A stretch of DNA of 64,000 bases from contig NC_060023.1 of assembly GCF_021134715.1 (NCBI RefSeq), forward strand, positions 11,594,001 through 11,658,000, given 5' to 3'. Every line of letters starts with the position of its first letter. Within the stretch, counting starts at the first letter, position 1. Position numbers and translations under genes: made by a program. This DNA comes from Daphnia pulex (lineage: Eukaryota > Arthropoda > Branchiopoda > Diplostraca > Daphniidae). Positions 34,043 through 47,916 of this stretch are shown in pieces. Under the pieces are notes generated by a model that worked only from the letters and a program-made list of their open reading frames with translations, searched no databases and had not been told where the DNA came from.

Positions 34043-37000
34043 AATGTCTGCTCCTGTTTTGGCGGATGATGATTAACGTGCAGAGTGAGGTGGATCATTC
34101 CAGGATCATCACCGACGACGACATGAGAAAAGAAACAAATTGGAAGAAGCCGTAAGAATTTCGGTCAAATCAAAAGAAGAAGTTGCAAGTCAAATTCTTT
34201 TGCGTGCAGACACACATACACAGCGAGTCTCAGTGGGTGGGTGGGCGGTTAAAAGTGGGGTGGGGTTTGACACACTTAACGGTCATTGCATCATCAGCAC
34301 CATTCTATTTGTGCTCTCTCTCTATCCGATCTCTCTCCTTCTCTCTCTCTCTATTCGCCATAGAATCCCGCCCCTCTCTTTTTTACCACCACCCACCACC
34401 CACTCCCGCTCCCTTTTTCCCATTTTGTGTGTTTTGTTTTTTCGCTATCCTACAAGTCATTTACCCGGCGTATCTCTTCGACAAAAACCCACACAGGTGA
34501 AATCGAACACGAACGAGGGCTTTCACCCCGACCCTGACAGAAGTGGCACAGCCGAAAAGGCATTGAACGAAATTTAGTTTTTTGTTTTTCTTTCTTGACT
34601 GTTTCGTTCACATCTCGAAATCACGTCCGCCCTAAATCTACTAAATGTGATATGATAAAAGAAGATTTCGTTATCTTACGGTGTATAGGGGAGAGACCTA
34701 TATTTTATTACATTACAATAGCACCTGTTGATTTCGGGTTCAAAGTTCACGTGACATCATTTTCCGTTCTTTTTAAATATCCAAAGTCGACCCGGATAAA
34801 TAAATATTACCTCCTCCCAAAAAATGTGTTTGGTACGTACAAAAGTTCATTTTTGGATAATCGTGACGCAAGTTTTACCTGTAGATTGGCATCCACTTTA
34901 AATCACCATCGAGGTACAAATAACTGAACGTTGATTGTTGTGGTAAACGATTTATAAAACTGTCGAGTGGCTCTCTACCAACGGCGAATTGTATTCATTA
35001 TCCTTAATTGAATTCACTTGACACTGTTGAGCACCGAAACCCACAAAAATAGTCGAACCGAATGAAATGTTATTTAAAACTCGTTTGTGTGTTGTATAGA
35101 GAGAAAATAAAACTGTTGCGCGTTTGATGATGATTTGTGACCCGAACAGTTTGAATGTAGGACAACGACTGAGTCGACTACGAGTCTCGAGCATCAATGA
35201 CTTTGAAAATGGAAGAGAAAACCCGCCCGTCCGTCCGTCCGTCCCGCCACCAAATGGTCCCTCCCCTCTCTCTCTCTCTCTCTCCTGGATTTTTCCATCC
35301 ATTTTTATTTCATTTCTCCCTCCGATGAGAGAGAGAGAAGGGGCGGGTGAGCTCCTTTCAAGATCGTACACCTTCCCCCCACCACCACCCGAAAGGGAAA
35401 AATAATAAAATACTACCCGAAAAAATAAAAATGAAGAAAAATAAATCGCACTACAAAACAAATTGGATTATTCTTTTCTCTTCTCCCCACGGCGCTCTCT
35501 AATAATATCAAAATAAATTCTTCTTTTTCTTTTTCGGTGGTTTTTCACTTTTTTTTTCGTATTTTAACAAAAACAAAATTTATTTCGGATGGGAAAAAAT
35601 TGACGTAAAATCGTCGTAGCGTCCGCCCCAGCGGCGGCGCCACTTTCCAACCCACTCCGACCGGGGTCTACGAACTCTGCGGTGAAAATGTAGGTCACGT
35701 GACACACACACACACGCAGACGTCCCTCACGTCTCATTTGAGTTACGAAATCAATCAATCAATCTTTCTCTCCAAAAAAATTAAGGTACAAAAATTGAAA
35801 TTTTTAGCCAAAAATAAATTTCAATTAAATTGATGAAATTAAGAAAAATTTCGAGATCCGAAAAATCAGGTGAAGCGGAAATTCCATTTCTTAATCAAAT
35901 ACAATTTTTAGAAAAAAAAAATCTTTGGCCACCCCACCCGAAAATGTACAGTAAGCTATTATAGGGGCAGCATGCACACAGACACACATACCGTACGATC
36001 CCGTTATGGGAGAGAAGGATGGGGATTGTACAGGTACCCCGAAAAAGAGCCGTTATTATCCGTGTGTGTCGTGGTGCTGTGGGCTATGGGCTAAAAGGAG
36101 GGGAATCAGTGGGTGAGGGACGTTGGTGAGTCTCTCCTTTCTATAGATCCCGTTTAACGAGCACAAGTTCTTTTGATTTTGTTTTATTTAAAAACATTTT
36201 TCTTTCTTCGAATAAAGAAATCGTCGGGAGATCATTGACTTGCCGTTGCTCATCAGGCCCTGAAACGGTGAAAAACTTTCACGGTCTTGTACGGCCGAGG
36301 AAAGTTGTTGTTGTTGTTCTTTTAATGGAATAATCCCGCGCGCACCACAGAGAGAGACTTTGAATGTTGTTATTTTTCGATGAGTTGGCGCTAGAGAAAG
36401 CGGTTCAATATAATCAAGATAAGACTTTCTTTTTCATCAAAATCAAATAAAAATTCGATGAGGTCGTTGACAGCACAAATTTTTATTTGATTTTCCAGGT
36501 CGTCCATCACAAGGCCGGCCCTGGAAATTTGATTTCGGTTGGAAGAAGAAGAAAATTGTGTGCGATTGGGTTTTTGTACTACCTTGACCTCGGACTCTAA
36601 AAGAAGAAATGCGGCAGGTAAAATAATAAAAATGAAAATTCTAAAAAATAACAAAAATTTTAAAATGACCAAAAAATGTTTTTGGGGTGAAGTTTGACCC
36701 TTTGGAGAGAAAACGGGACAAGCCAAACAAGGTCAGCCAATAACCTTGGCGAGTTGGGCGTGACCCTGTTGGTCATAAAAACAGGTGGCCTACTTGACAC
36801 GTTTTATTTATAAAATAAAATAAAAAAATATTCATGAACAAATAATAAAAACTAATAATTCGATTGATTTCCTGTCGGTCGTCTGCTGACGATTTTAATC
36901 TTCCACCTTCTTCTTATAAAAGAAATGGCGGCGGCGTTCCCGTTTCTCTTTTTCTCGTTCATTTTGTAATTTTTGCGTGAGCCGATGGAAAGTGTCCCGC

Positions 37001-37923
37001 TGACCTCCTTTTTCGCCTTCTCCTCCTCTCGGCTGGCTCAGTCCCGCTGTACACACAAGGAGAAGCCAAAAAAAAGAGGAGGGTCGGTCATTGGCCTTCC
37101 CACCCACCCGAGCGTTCATTGCCTCGGCGTCCTACTGCCGAAGGGCGAACGCTCACTCTCACGCTCACGGTCATCCCTCCTTTAGATATAAAAAATATTT
37201 CCCCTCAACTGGCAACGCTGGACGGCGCCAAAAAAGAAAAATGGACATGCAGCAGCAGCAGCGGGCGGCACGTGTTGTCCTCCTACTTTCGGCGGCCCAG
37301 CCCCTGGTGGTGGTGGCCGTCGTCCCTCAACTCGTTTCAGCGTACGAAAAAATCACAACTAAACCGCCCGAGAAAAAATTGAGGTCGGTGAAAGTCTCTC
37401 TCCACACACTGCAGCTGTGTGCTGCTCCATTATTCGTAAAATATCCAAGTTGCATTGGCAAGGAGCATTCACCCCTTTTGTTCCCTCCCGCAAATAGGAG
37501 GTAGGAGCTATAGGAGCAGTTGGGAGGGGGGAAACCAAGGTGAAGGTGCTGCCACCTCGACCTCAATTGGCAACTCGTACACACACACACACACCGGGTT
37601 GAACCACCGTTTTCTAGTTGACGGGAGTCGGTCGGTCGGACGGTCGGCGATGACCTTTATCACGGCCGAGGCCACCATATTATTCGTTTCTTTTTTCTCT
37701 CTCCGCTCTCTTCTTTGGATCATGACACACAAGGGGGGGGGGGGGCTATTGCCCGCTAATCAGCACAAGGTTCCCCTATACCAAATTTTACTAATACGAA
37801 ATTCAAATTTCCCGCGCTGGCAAAAAAAAAATTTGGTGCGCCAAAAATGGTTCGATTCAAATAAAAATGTGTTTGAATGAAACATTCCAAAATTGAGGCG
37901 CGTTGATAGGCCGAGTGCACGCG

Positions 37924-37953
37924 CCGCACGACGGTGACGTCACCGTCGTGCGG
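37924..37953. promoter_or_regulatory. 30-bp perfect palindrome centred on a CRE (TGACGTCA)
   Basis: Positions 37924-37953 are a perfect 15+15 palindrome. The centre (37935-37942) is TGACGTCA, the CREB/ATF consensus, within GGTGACGTCACC. It lies about 3.9 kb upstream of the HR4 start. A second TGACGTCA is at 40215-40222. Confidence 0.45.
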
Positions 37954-38612
37954 GCACACAAAGAAAGAAGAAACGGTTTTTTATTTTATTTAGTCCCGTT
38001 AGTCCAGGGTATGCGCCAGCCATGTGAGTCTACTCTACTCTACTACTACGTAGGTATGTGTGCATAGAATAGCAGACACACACACACAGAAACTCTGCCA
38101 TCTCGCGTCGGCATCAAAACGAAAGAGAAAGTGTGTGTGTGTGTGTCGGGAGTCCCGCGGTCAAAAGCCCCGTTCTCTCTCTCTCTCAGCCGATTCCCCC
38201 CACTGGCCTCGTTTCTCCATCAGGGGTCGCTGACACTCTAAGCCCCACCCACCACCCCAGAAAACCCCAAAAAAAAACCTTTTTTTGTTTTAACTCTACC
38301 ACCTATAAGGCGCCTATTCACGCCTCTTTTTTTTCCCATTCAATGTCGACTTCAATAGGCCACACACAACCGAAAAACATTGAAAAAAGGAATCACGAAA
38401 AAAATTCGTTCGTGATCGAGAAAGAGTTTCGATAAATTTCAATCCAGACAGAAAATTTAAAAAAAGAAAAATTAATTTTTAAATAATCAGGTTTGAGGCC
38501 GTCACGAAAAAAAAAATAATATCTAAAGAAACGTTTGTGTGGAGATTGAGGGTGGTGTGAGTGGGTTGCGTGCGGGAGGAGGCTAAAAAGTCAGCGACCG
38601 TCAATTGGGTCG

Positions 38613-38628
38613 CCACTAGATGGCACTG
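38613..38628. promoter_or_regulatory. CTCF-like motif
   Basis: CCACTAGATGGCACTG resembles the vertebrate/insect CTCF core. It lies about 100 bp from a candidate 5' exon of HR4. Confidence 0.35.
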
Positions 38629-38744
38629 ACTTTCGTGAATGTTTTACGAAAACACACAACAATCTCTCTCGGGACGAGAAAAAAACCTTAAAAATTCCAT
38701 CGACAATTTATTAAAAAGAAAAACGAAAAGATGTCCACACTTAC

Positions 38745-38765
38745 GTAATAATGGCGGCCGACCAT
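38745..38765 (-). other. Candidate HR4 5' exon end with upstream ORF start
   Basis: On the minus strand, ATG GTC GGC CGC CAT TAT TAC is followed at once by a strong donor GTAAGT. If joined to the acceptor at 34054 (AAAACAG), it makes an 11-codon upstream ORF whose TGA overlaps the HR4 ATG (ATGA). The splice is predicted only; the acceptor has a weak pyrimidine tract. Confidence 0.3.
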
Positions 38766-41700
38766 GACCAATTCCACGAAGTGTTGAATTTCAAATAATT
38801 AAAAAACACAACCACACACGTTGTTATTGTCGAAATCTCCAATTCAATTATTTCGCACTGGACACACACTGGCAAAATGATAGACAAACCACACTGGTTT
38901 AATAACCAAAAATTCTACGGTTCAAATAGTTGAATGAATCAAACGAAACACCACACTCGATCAAGAAGAACTTGAACTGTGAACACGGTGGCAGACGACG
39001 AGCGACTGAGTGCCAACGCATGCGCCGATAATATTCTCGTCTCGTCTAATCTTTTTTTTTTCTTTTATTCACGTGTTTGTCGGTCGGAGGAAGAAAAACG
39101 AATAGACACACACACACAGCAGAGACTCACCCTTGGAAACAGCTGAGAGAGAGTAGTAGTGCACATATCTCTTCTCAATGTGAGATATTCTCTTTTTCTT
39201 CTGGTGAATTGGACGAAAAAGAAACGAATTTAGAACGGAGGAAAAAGAAAGAAAATGGTGGTGGTGGCGCTAGTATCGCGTCAAGGTCAAAGCACCGTGA
39301 GCCTCTGCACGACTCTGCCCCACTGATCAAATGAGACTCGATTCATCATCACGACCTTGGTTGTTGTTTTAACAATTTGGTTTTTCTTTCATGGCGTCAC
39401 AAAGTCTCTCCAGAATAGAAATCTAACGGTTTTCTATCTTTTAAGTTTCCCAAATAATGGCTGTGGAGCCTCTCTCAAATTACTTTTCACACATTCGATC
39501 AACCACTGTGTGTGCACTTGCAGCACTAGGGATCAAGGAATTTCGGACAAAAATTGTATTCAGGTTGCCCCTAGCGACACATCCAACACTCGTCAAAAGT
39601 TTGCAATTACTTTGGTAACACGAAATTTCACTTGGACATTCCCCCAGAATAATTTGGTAGTTTTTGATTCAATCGAATTGTATTCGATTGATAGTTGAAT
39701 GTATTGTTTTTTTTAACAACCGGGGGCCGGTACAGACGAACAGAACAGAACACACACACAGCAGAGTGCAACGACCTCTCGTTCGGGTTTGCCTCTAGTT
39801 TCTATTTTGCCTTTGCTCTACTCTCCCCCCCACCCTCCCTCTCAATCGACCCCACTGATCCCCCCCCCCTCCCAAAAAAAGAGGAGGAGAAATAAAAAAA
39901 GAACACGCGGGTTCCGAACCGGAAAGAACCCGCGACACCACCTAGCGGCCGAATACTTTTATATTTAAATTTTTATTTTTAAAAAATAATTTGAGAAATG
40001 AGAACAAAATGTCGTGCTAAAATTCAACATTGTTTATTTCTAATGTTTAAATTTATTTTTTAAAACGACGGCCATTTTGTTTAGATTCTGCGTAGTAATC
40101 CAGATTTCGTGCGTGCACTTGTGCGTAGTTTGGTGTAGTGCATGTACATAATGGAAAAGAATAAAGAGAAGGAAAGTTTAATACGCAGAGGTAGACGACC
40201 CCGACGTCTAAAAATGACGTCACGGCATCGATCGACGAGAGACGCCTCGACGTCGGTTGACTTTCCCGACTGGAAGAGAAAAAATACCGAAACACAAAAT
40301 TTCGGCTATGACGAAATTGACACACACGACGACGAGAAAAATTAAATCCCCGACCTCAAAAATAAAAAAGGACGTCTAACACAAGTTCTTTTTGGCTATA
40401 GGCGTGATTCATTGCTGGCTGTATATATGCACACACCGTGATTCGGCAATGAAGTCGAAGAAAGAAAAAAGAGAAAAGAAACAAAACAAAACCGAAAATG
40501 GCGCACGGCCATGACTAGTTTTTTTCATCCCGCGCCGACACTGCACGGCAAAGAGTTGAACGTCCTGCTAACCCACTTTCTCCTGTGTACACACCGACGT
40601 GTTGGATGCAGTCAGCTGTTTCTTTTTCAGTTGCCCTTTAAATATGGCGAAACTCTAAAGGGGAGTAACTCTACTACTAGTCGGTAAAAGGTATTCATGA
40701 TGAATTTGTTCTCTTGGCAGACAACTGAATAAAAATCATGGCCGCCGACCTCCATTGTTCAATTCCGGTCTGTCCAGTTTTTTTCTCAGCAGACACATTT
40801 ATGGGCATCAACGGGACACTAAAGAATTCGTATACGTTGAATCATTTTTTTTTTCTAGGACACACACTCAATTATTATTATTTCAATTTTTTGGCAAATC
40901 ATTGGCCATCCAGCAACCAGGTCAACCAAGAATGAAAGAATTTGATCGAGCAGAAATTCGTCTCTGAAGCGAAGGAAATGTTTATTCTAATGGCGAACAA
41001 TAAATTTCCTTTTAATGAACTTTGTGCGTCTAGGTTAATGGAACAAAGTTCACTATTCCAAATTGGCGTTTCCAGTTTGTTGCTGCTCCAAATGGCGTTC
41101 TGAACGCTCGTTTCACGACTTTGAAGATTCAGGTTTCTCTCTCTTTTTTTTATCGTCTGCTATCCCCCACGCGTTCTTTCTCTTCTCCCGTGTTATTTTT
41201 TCACGCAACCGGATTTTCATTCGAGCGGCAGCAGGTGAACGCACTCTCTCGGCTGGTGGCTGTCAGCAAAGAGACATGGCCGTCCCCCCCCCCCACACAA
41301 CTCTACACATTGCCGAGCTTATTGTACTCGACTCTATATGCACGAAACTCGTTTCGACGATCTGCGGTAATCAAACAATTTTTACACAACACCCATCGTC
41401 CGACCTACTTCTCCCATTCCGACTATCGTTGTCTACCATCCCCATACACACACACACGAACCAGTTAAGATTTTAAATGAAAAACGTCATAACTCTTAAT
41501 TCAATTAAGATATTTAAAAAAAACTTGGCTTTAATTCGATGCAGATGTGGCCTTGATTGTCCCAATCATCGACCAAATTCACTTACATTTCTACATCATT
41601 CCGAATGAATTTCGATAATTGAAAAAGAGTAGACGCTGCTGCTCTCAAGGACTCCCGACCACAATCATCATCTAATAACAAACAAAAAAGTTGAAACGAA

Positions 41701-42510
41701 TTATCATCTCCCTATAAAATACAACCAGCAGTTGATCAAAACAACATAAATCGAAATGAAGGCCGTAAATGACATGAAAAATAATACCCGGAAGATTTCT
41801 CTCTATAGCTCTTTTTAGACAACAGTAGCAAAAGTTGTTTACCAATGCAATTGTGTGTGAATTCCCTGGAAGTTGCTGCATCGTGGTGGAAAGCGCTAAG
41901 CGGATAGAAAGTTTTCTTTCCCTTTTTTTTACGAATTTGTTATTATTGTTGTACTACTACTGTCATGTGTGTGTGGGTGTATGGGGTTTTTTAAAACACT
42001 TTCTACACTGGCGGAATCCGTCGAGGTCGCTGTCCTCTTGCCGCTTTTTAGCTGCTGCACATTCTCAAGCTATTTTCGACATTTCCGAATTTTCTATCGA
42101 AAAAAAATCATAACCTTGGCCGGAACTGAAGAAAACTGATCCCTTTCGGATGGAGCACATGAATTCAATAATGAATAACATACGGGAGTCATCCAAGACA
42201 TCCCAAGGTTTTTCCATAGGAAATTCAATTAAAAGTTAGAGAAATCTTTCCCTCCATCAAACGATATCAATCGGCCATGAATCGATCGCCTTTGATGACT
42301 TTTGCCGATGCTGCTGGGAAGACCTTCTTTTCCATCACTTCCGTCATGACCTCCCAAAGTCAAGTGTGTCAACAAACCCTGCCGGTGTCTCTCTTCTTTA
42401 ATCAAAGCCATTCCTCCTACATGTCAAAAGGGAAAACCAAATTGTGTGTGTTGAGTTTTCTTCAATCCTAGTTTTTTTTTGAAGAACATTTAGTTTCAAA
42501 ATGAAATAAT

Positions 42511-42526
42511 CAGCGCCACCTAGTGG
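42511..42526. promoter_or_regulatory. CTCF-like motif between HR4 upstream region and BAG6
   Basis: CAGCGCCACCTAGTGG; the complement CCACTAGGTGGCGCTG fits the CTCF consensus at essentially every core position. Confidence 0.45.
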
Positions 42527-43121
42527 TGAAAAATAGCTAAACAAAAAAAGAAATCTTTATTCAATCAATCATCTATCAATTTCCGTGTTAGGCAGACAAA
42601 AAAAAAAACAATCCAAATTGCAAAGAAAATTGTCTTTGTTTATGGTGGGTATGCCATCAAGCGAAAAGGGGAAAAAAAGTTTGTTGATGGCCATTGACGG
42701 GAAAATGTAGGGAAATCAAAATATTGATGACACTCGCACAACTTTCCAACATTTGGTTGATTTTTATCTTTTACAAGAAAAACAAAATTTAGGAAGAGGG
42801 AACCACTAAATCAAAAAGCTGATGGGCGGAAAACAAACGGATAAACAATGAGAGGGAAAAAAATGAAGAAAAGTTATTACTTTTTTTTATATCAGATGAT
42901 GATGATTCGATCGAAGTCAATTAGGATCGAAATCGCCCACTCCACCTACATCGAATTTGAACAAATGAAAAACACATGGCGACTCAATAGAAGAAGAAGA
43001 AGGGAAAAAAAAACATGAAAAATGGCCGATTAATTAATTATATGGGGGTAGAGAATAGGGCAGGGTGGAGGCGATTCTTTGTTGTTTTTGTTTTATTATT
43101 ATTATTATTATTATTTACTCT

Positions 43122-46100
43122 TTAAGTGTTTCCGTGAAAGTATCGCTCTGCGTTAGGGAAACGTTCGGCATCGAAATCGGCGTCCGTGTCCAGCCTGGCG
43201 TTGCCCAAACGGCGGATTTCCGGCAAAAGGGCGCTGCCCACTTCGACATTGGCAGTGGCCACATTCGTTACTTCACCAACGGCGGCCGACGAGACGTTGG
43301 CAGAACGCAGGGCGCGTTCCATCGTTTCTAACATTTCAGAAATTAAAAAAAAAAAGGGTTTTACAAACGTTGTATAAAATATGATGAATGAATTAATTAC
43401 CCTGGAGGAGCAACTGAGGATTTGTGTTGGGTCGATTGCCTTCGGCCAACTTGCGTCGCTTATTGGGAATTCCGGCCAGGTAGGCGTCACTGAGCGGCAC
43501 ATTTGGCGGAGCTCGATTTTGACGTTGGATATCACGGGCAATCACCGGTACCCATTCCTGTCAGAAAATTGTATTTAAAAACAAAATTAATTAAAAATTT
43601 GGGTGGAATGAAAAACGATTTCTAAAAATTCTGACCCGTGGGACTTCGTTGTGCCACGACTGAGAGCCCATGACGACGTCAATGACCGGCTCTGGAGGTT
43701 TCACTTGGCTGGATTCCTTTTGACGAACATCTTGGCGGAGTTTCTCTAGTCGACTAAGTCTTGCGGGCTGTGCAGAAACTGGTGCGGATGCTGCTTCTTC
43801 CGTCTTCTCTTCTACCACATCCATCGGTTCTTCTTCAACTGGTGCCGTCGATCCAGTAGCCACTGGGGGAACAGACTCGGGAGCAACGACGGTCGCTGCG
43901 GCCGGTGAATTTGTGTCGGTCATCTCTTCCACTTCTGCATTGAAAAGGGCAGTCCAGGTCCTTCCGCGTTCCGTGTTCATCACCATGGGCTCAATAGTTG
44001 GCGTCAGTTGATCCAAATCGACGGAAGCCAAAAGTGAACGAAGACGTTCGATCGACGAATTTGTCGTCCACTCTTGGACTGCTGGATGAACTCCATCCGA
44101 TACTCCACGCTACATTTTAATAACAAAACAATTAGCGCCTCAATTCATTATAATAATTCATTTAATATCCTACCAACTGAGATAGGAAAACGCGTTCAAG
44201 ACTAGTGGAACCATCGGTGAAACAATTGAGGGCTAAAGCTGCAGCGAGTATTAAAGTCCGGCGGATTTTATCCATCATCAGTTGGCCGAAATTCGGATTT
44301 TCACCTTAAACAAAACAGAAAAGTCAATCAGCTATCAACGTCAAGTACAAGTTCAATAATACCTGGCATTCCAATTAACTGGATGACTTCGTGAAGACAC
44401 TGCTGGATGAATTGGGCCATGGTAGCGACGAAATCCACATCGGGACGAATGCTGGCCTCGGCCTAAAACCAGACAATTTAGTCAATACTTGAAATGAAAA
44501 ATGTAATAATAATAATCGTGTCCTACGGCAGCACTCTGGAGTAAGGGCATGGCTTGATTGACCAGTGTCATGATGCCCTGTCGGACGGAAGGGTCTGAAA
44601 AGTCACCACCGGAAGGTAAGACTCGTTGACGAGCGAAATTCCTCAAATGATCTCTCATCTGGTTCAAAGCCTCCGGCATTCCGTAAAATAGGGCCATCAA
44701 ATCACGGAATGTCATGTGATCCGCCTTTTTAGTCAAAAAATAAAGGTCAGCTGTTAGTTTTTGAATGGATCGTTTCATCATCGTCAAGGTAAATTTCACC
44801 ATAGTCATAAAGAGGTCAAAGAGGAACGACTCGCCGGCCGTGTAAGTGAAATCAGGAATGTTGCGTAAGAAATGGGCCACCGTGTTGGGCGACTGATGGC
44901 CACTCACCACACCCGCAACTTCTTGCATGACTCCCTGGAGCAAACTACTAAACAAGGCGTTGGTTAACACTGGATTAGGGCTGCTGGATCCATCTCCACC
45001 ACTCGTTCCACCTGCTACTACCCCGCCTGATAGTACACCGCTATTGGCCGTCACCTGAATTTCCATTTAATGACCAATCATTATCAATGTTTTCCTCTCG
45101 CAATTTTCAATGCCGCAATTACCTGACGAAACATTTCGTTCATAAATTCGTCGACGGAGGCCGGAACGGCTGTCGGTTGATTTCCAGGGCCTGGTGGACG
45201 GGTTTGATTGAGACCGGGAAAAGCTTGTGCCGCCGACGTGGAAGTGACAACCACTGGGCGTGGTCTGGCTCGCTCAGTGTCGGGTCTGGATGAAGACGAG
45301 CGGGTAACATGTCGAGAATGACACGGTAAAAAGTCGTCAAATTCGCCCAAAGATGTTGGTGATTGCCCACGAGACGCTTGTTGATCTTCCTGTTGATTGT
45401 TGTTCGAGCGAACTTCCATAAAGAGCGACATTGGATGCATTTGACCACCTAAATTGACAGGGGTCCAGCCTCCTTGACTCGCCATGGCTAAAGGCAAACG
45501 TCCAAACGGGTGCGGTCCTCCCCTGACCAGCATTTCAGGGTGCAGCATTTGGACTGAGGCTCTTGGAGCTGGGGGATTCTGCGCCGATGCATTAGCTACA
45601 CCCGTTCCGGTCGTTCCAGCAGCCCGCCAACCATGAAATGTCGGATTTGTAGTTGGAGGAACTGATGGATTGGCAGCAGTAGCTGCAGTGGGTGGGCGGG
45701 TAACGTGTCGGATGAACTCATGAGGAGATATTCTTGTGGGCAATCGCGGAGGAGCTTGCGCTGGTTGCGGTTGAGGAGCTGTAGCGGCCTCAGGAGCTGC
45801 TGGGTTAGCCTGTGTCTGAGGAGCTCGGTGGGTATGTGTAGTCTCGACGCTGATTGAAGCGTGAATGGGTATGGTCGATGAAAGAACTTGTTGGTAGACG
45901 TAGGGTCTAGCACGGACTTCACGAGGAGGGGGAGTTCCAAAGTCAACCATTAAATCGCTCATGGCGTGAAAAGCGTGGGCCAAAAAGTGCAATCCTTCGG
46001 CTACCTTTTGGATCAAAAATCAATTGAAAAACATGGAAAGGAAAATATAATATGATTTTACTGAACCTGGTTGTAGGTGTGTTGTGCTTGCCGGTATTCA

Positions 46101-47336
46101 GGTGATGTGCTGTCCAATACGGGATCATCTCTGAGGAGCTGACGGACGGTTGTCAAATGAGGGCGAAGATCCTGCTGGATCCGTTCCATATCTTCGATGA
46201 CATCGGCAAAGACAGACACTCGAGGATTTCGAATTTGCTGTTGTCGAGGTTGTTGGTCACCAGGAGGAGCTGCAGCTGACGACGGAGCTGACGAAGGAGC
46301 CGACGAAGGAGTTGCAGATGGGGTGGTTGAAGGAGGAGTTGTTGAAGGGGGTGTTGTTGAAGTCGGAGCTGTAGGACTTACGCGTTCGCTCGCGCCACTG
46401 CCACTCTCTGGTGGATTATTTGGTTGAGGCCCTTGCACCCGAAAACCAAACGATCCTTGAACTGCTGGTGATCCATTAGGTCCTTGCAACACGGCAATAT
46501 TGTTTGCCCTGATAAAAAGAAACGTAACTAACATTTTTAGTTTTTTAGTTTGGAGGTTTGTCATTACCCCAAGGATTGAACAGTTGAAAATGCAGCAGCT
46601 ATAGCAGTGGCAGCCTGTGCTTGAACCATTTGTATGGATGAGTAGGGTCCCTCAGCAGTATTATCCATTGTAAAGAGTGAACCAGTGCTGGGAACTGAAC
46701 TGATCCTTCCCAAACTCTGTGAGGCATCCTCCAGCATGTGTCTGGCTGTATTCAAACGCAACAGAGAACTACTTCCGGCTGGAGCTGGTACTGAACCTTC
46801 ATTTGATCGTAAACATTGTTATTGAGATTTCTACTTTTAATAATGATGAGAAATTTACCAAATGAATGATTGGCACCATTTTGAAACCCTCTGTCTAGGT
46901 GGTAGTGAATGTTTCCTGGTCTAGATCCTTGAGTTCTTGGTGGTCCTGAAGGAGGATTACCAACTGTTGGAGGTGCTCTCTGGACCAAGTGAATGACTTT
47001 TCCACTCAGGTCTGTAAAACACAAAAACATTTACATGCCAATCATTTGTTTTGAGCTAGGAAAGAGTATTTTCAATTTACCATATTCACTGAGCTTTTTG
47101 TCATCTTGAAGAACTCTGCCACAGTAAATCAAACGCTGAGTCTCTGCTGGTGTTCCTACATCCCCAGCAATGTGTTCTTTAAGTTCCTTGACTGTGAGCT
47201 GCAAAACAGAAATCCAGTTAGTTTCCCCTATCTAAAACTCACGAGTCGTTTCTTTTAATGGTCTTACCTCCTCTGAAACTGTGAATTTATGATTACGCGA
47301 ATCGAGGGTTTTGACGGTAACTTCAATATTTGCCAT
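43122..47336 (-). CDS. BAG6: Large proline-rich protein BAG6 (BAT3/Scythe)
   Basis: Twelve exons (47336-47268, 47198-47081, 47011-46859, 46796-46568, 46508-46067, 46004-45123, 45054-44527, 44462-44363, 44304-44174, 44109-43636, 43557-43401, 43327-43122) give 1162 residues. An N-terminal ubiquitin-like domain (about 1-75: [35 protein letters not shown]) is followed by long Pro/Thr/Ala-rich segments. A conserved helical central part includes [20 protein letters not shown]. The C terminus carries [18 protein letters not shown], which holds the nuclear signal, and a truncated BAG-like helix ending [11 protein letters not shown]6 is a chaperone holdase for tail-anchored and mislocalised membrane proteins, acting with UBL4A and GET4. 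Confidence 0.96.
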
Positions 47337-47916
47337 TTTTGTTTAGCTTTCACCACCTCGAGTTCCAACCTCGCTGTAGTTTGGTGACGATACAGACACA
47401 CTAATAATAATTATTCGGTTTCAGTATTTTTTATTTTACCGATCTAACCGGACGGCTCTGAACCGACGTCAGTTGTGTAATGGGTGTCGAAATGTAAATC
47501 TCTAACGTGGAAAACTGGAAATCGGGCCTGTAATAATACACGATAACAAATAGAGGCGCAACTGTCTCCACATCGAATCGACACGACACGACACAGCCGA
47601 CAATTCATAGGCTTACGAACCAAGTTGTGTTACAACGCCACCTATTTCTCTTGGTTTTAAACCGTAAAAGAGGAATTCACTTCAATTTCATGATAATTTG
47701 TACATTTTACGAACAAGATTTTATCTAATTTTACACGTTATATTTATCAATGACAAATTCAAGGAAAAAATTATTTTATGAAAATCAATTCCTGGAATGA
47801 GCACCATCTTTTGGTGGTTTTCGATAGTCGAGGCAAGACAGGTGTAGACGAAATCCAATGGCGAGTTAAATCTAAAAAAGTGAGCGAAGCAGTTCAAAAG
47901 TCAGAACACAACAACA
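47337..47916. promoter_or_regulatory. Divergent promoter region BAG6 / TADA1
   Basis: 580 bp between the two start codons. No coding sequence seen. ACGCCACCTA near 47635 resembles half of the CTCF-like motif found elsewhere in the window. Confidence 0.5.

Larger units (their letters stand above)
34043..43121. other. 9-kb upstream region of HR4, no convincing gene
   Basis: Low-complexity stretches dominate: CT/GA tracts (about 35263-35283, 35328-35338), CA/GT tracts (about 35702-35715, 37579-37592, 38131-38146) and purine and A-rich runs. Such composition is typical of 5' introns and control regions of developmental receptors. Frames at 37241-37504 (88 codons, hydrophobic start) and 40142-40345 (67 codons, basic) lack homology and splice support. 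The region probably holds HR4 promoters and enhancers. Confidence 0.55.

Noticed and set aside
40142-40345. 67-codon basic frame with an AT-hook-like RRGRRPRR
   Set aside because: Isolated, low complexity, no homologue known and no splice or promoter support.
41063-41476. Overlapping plus-strand frames of 137 and 115 codons
   Set aside because: Two frames over the same CT-rich sequence with no family features; chance frames.
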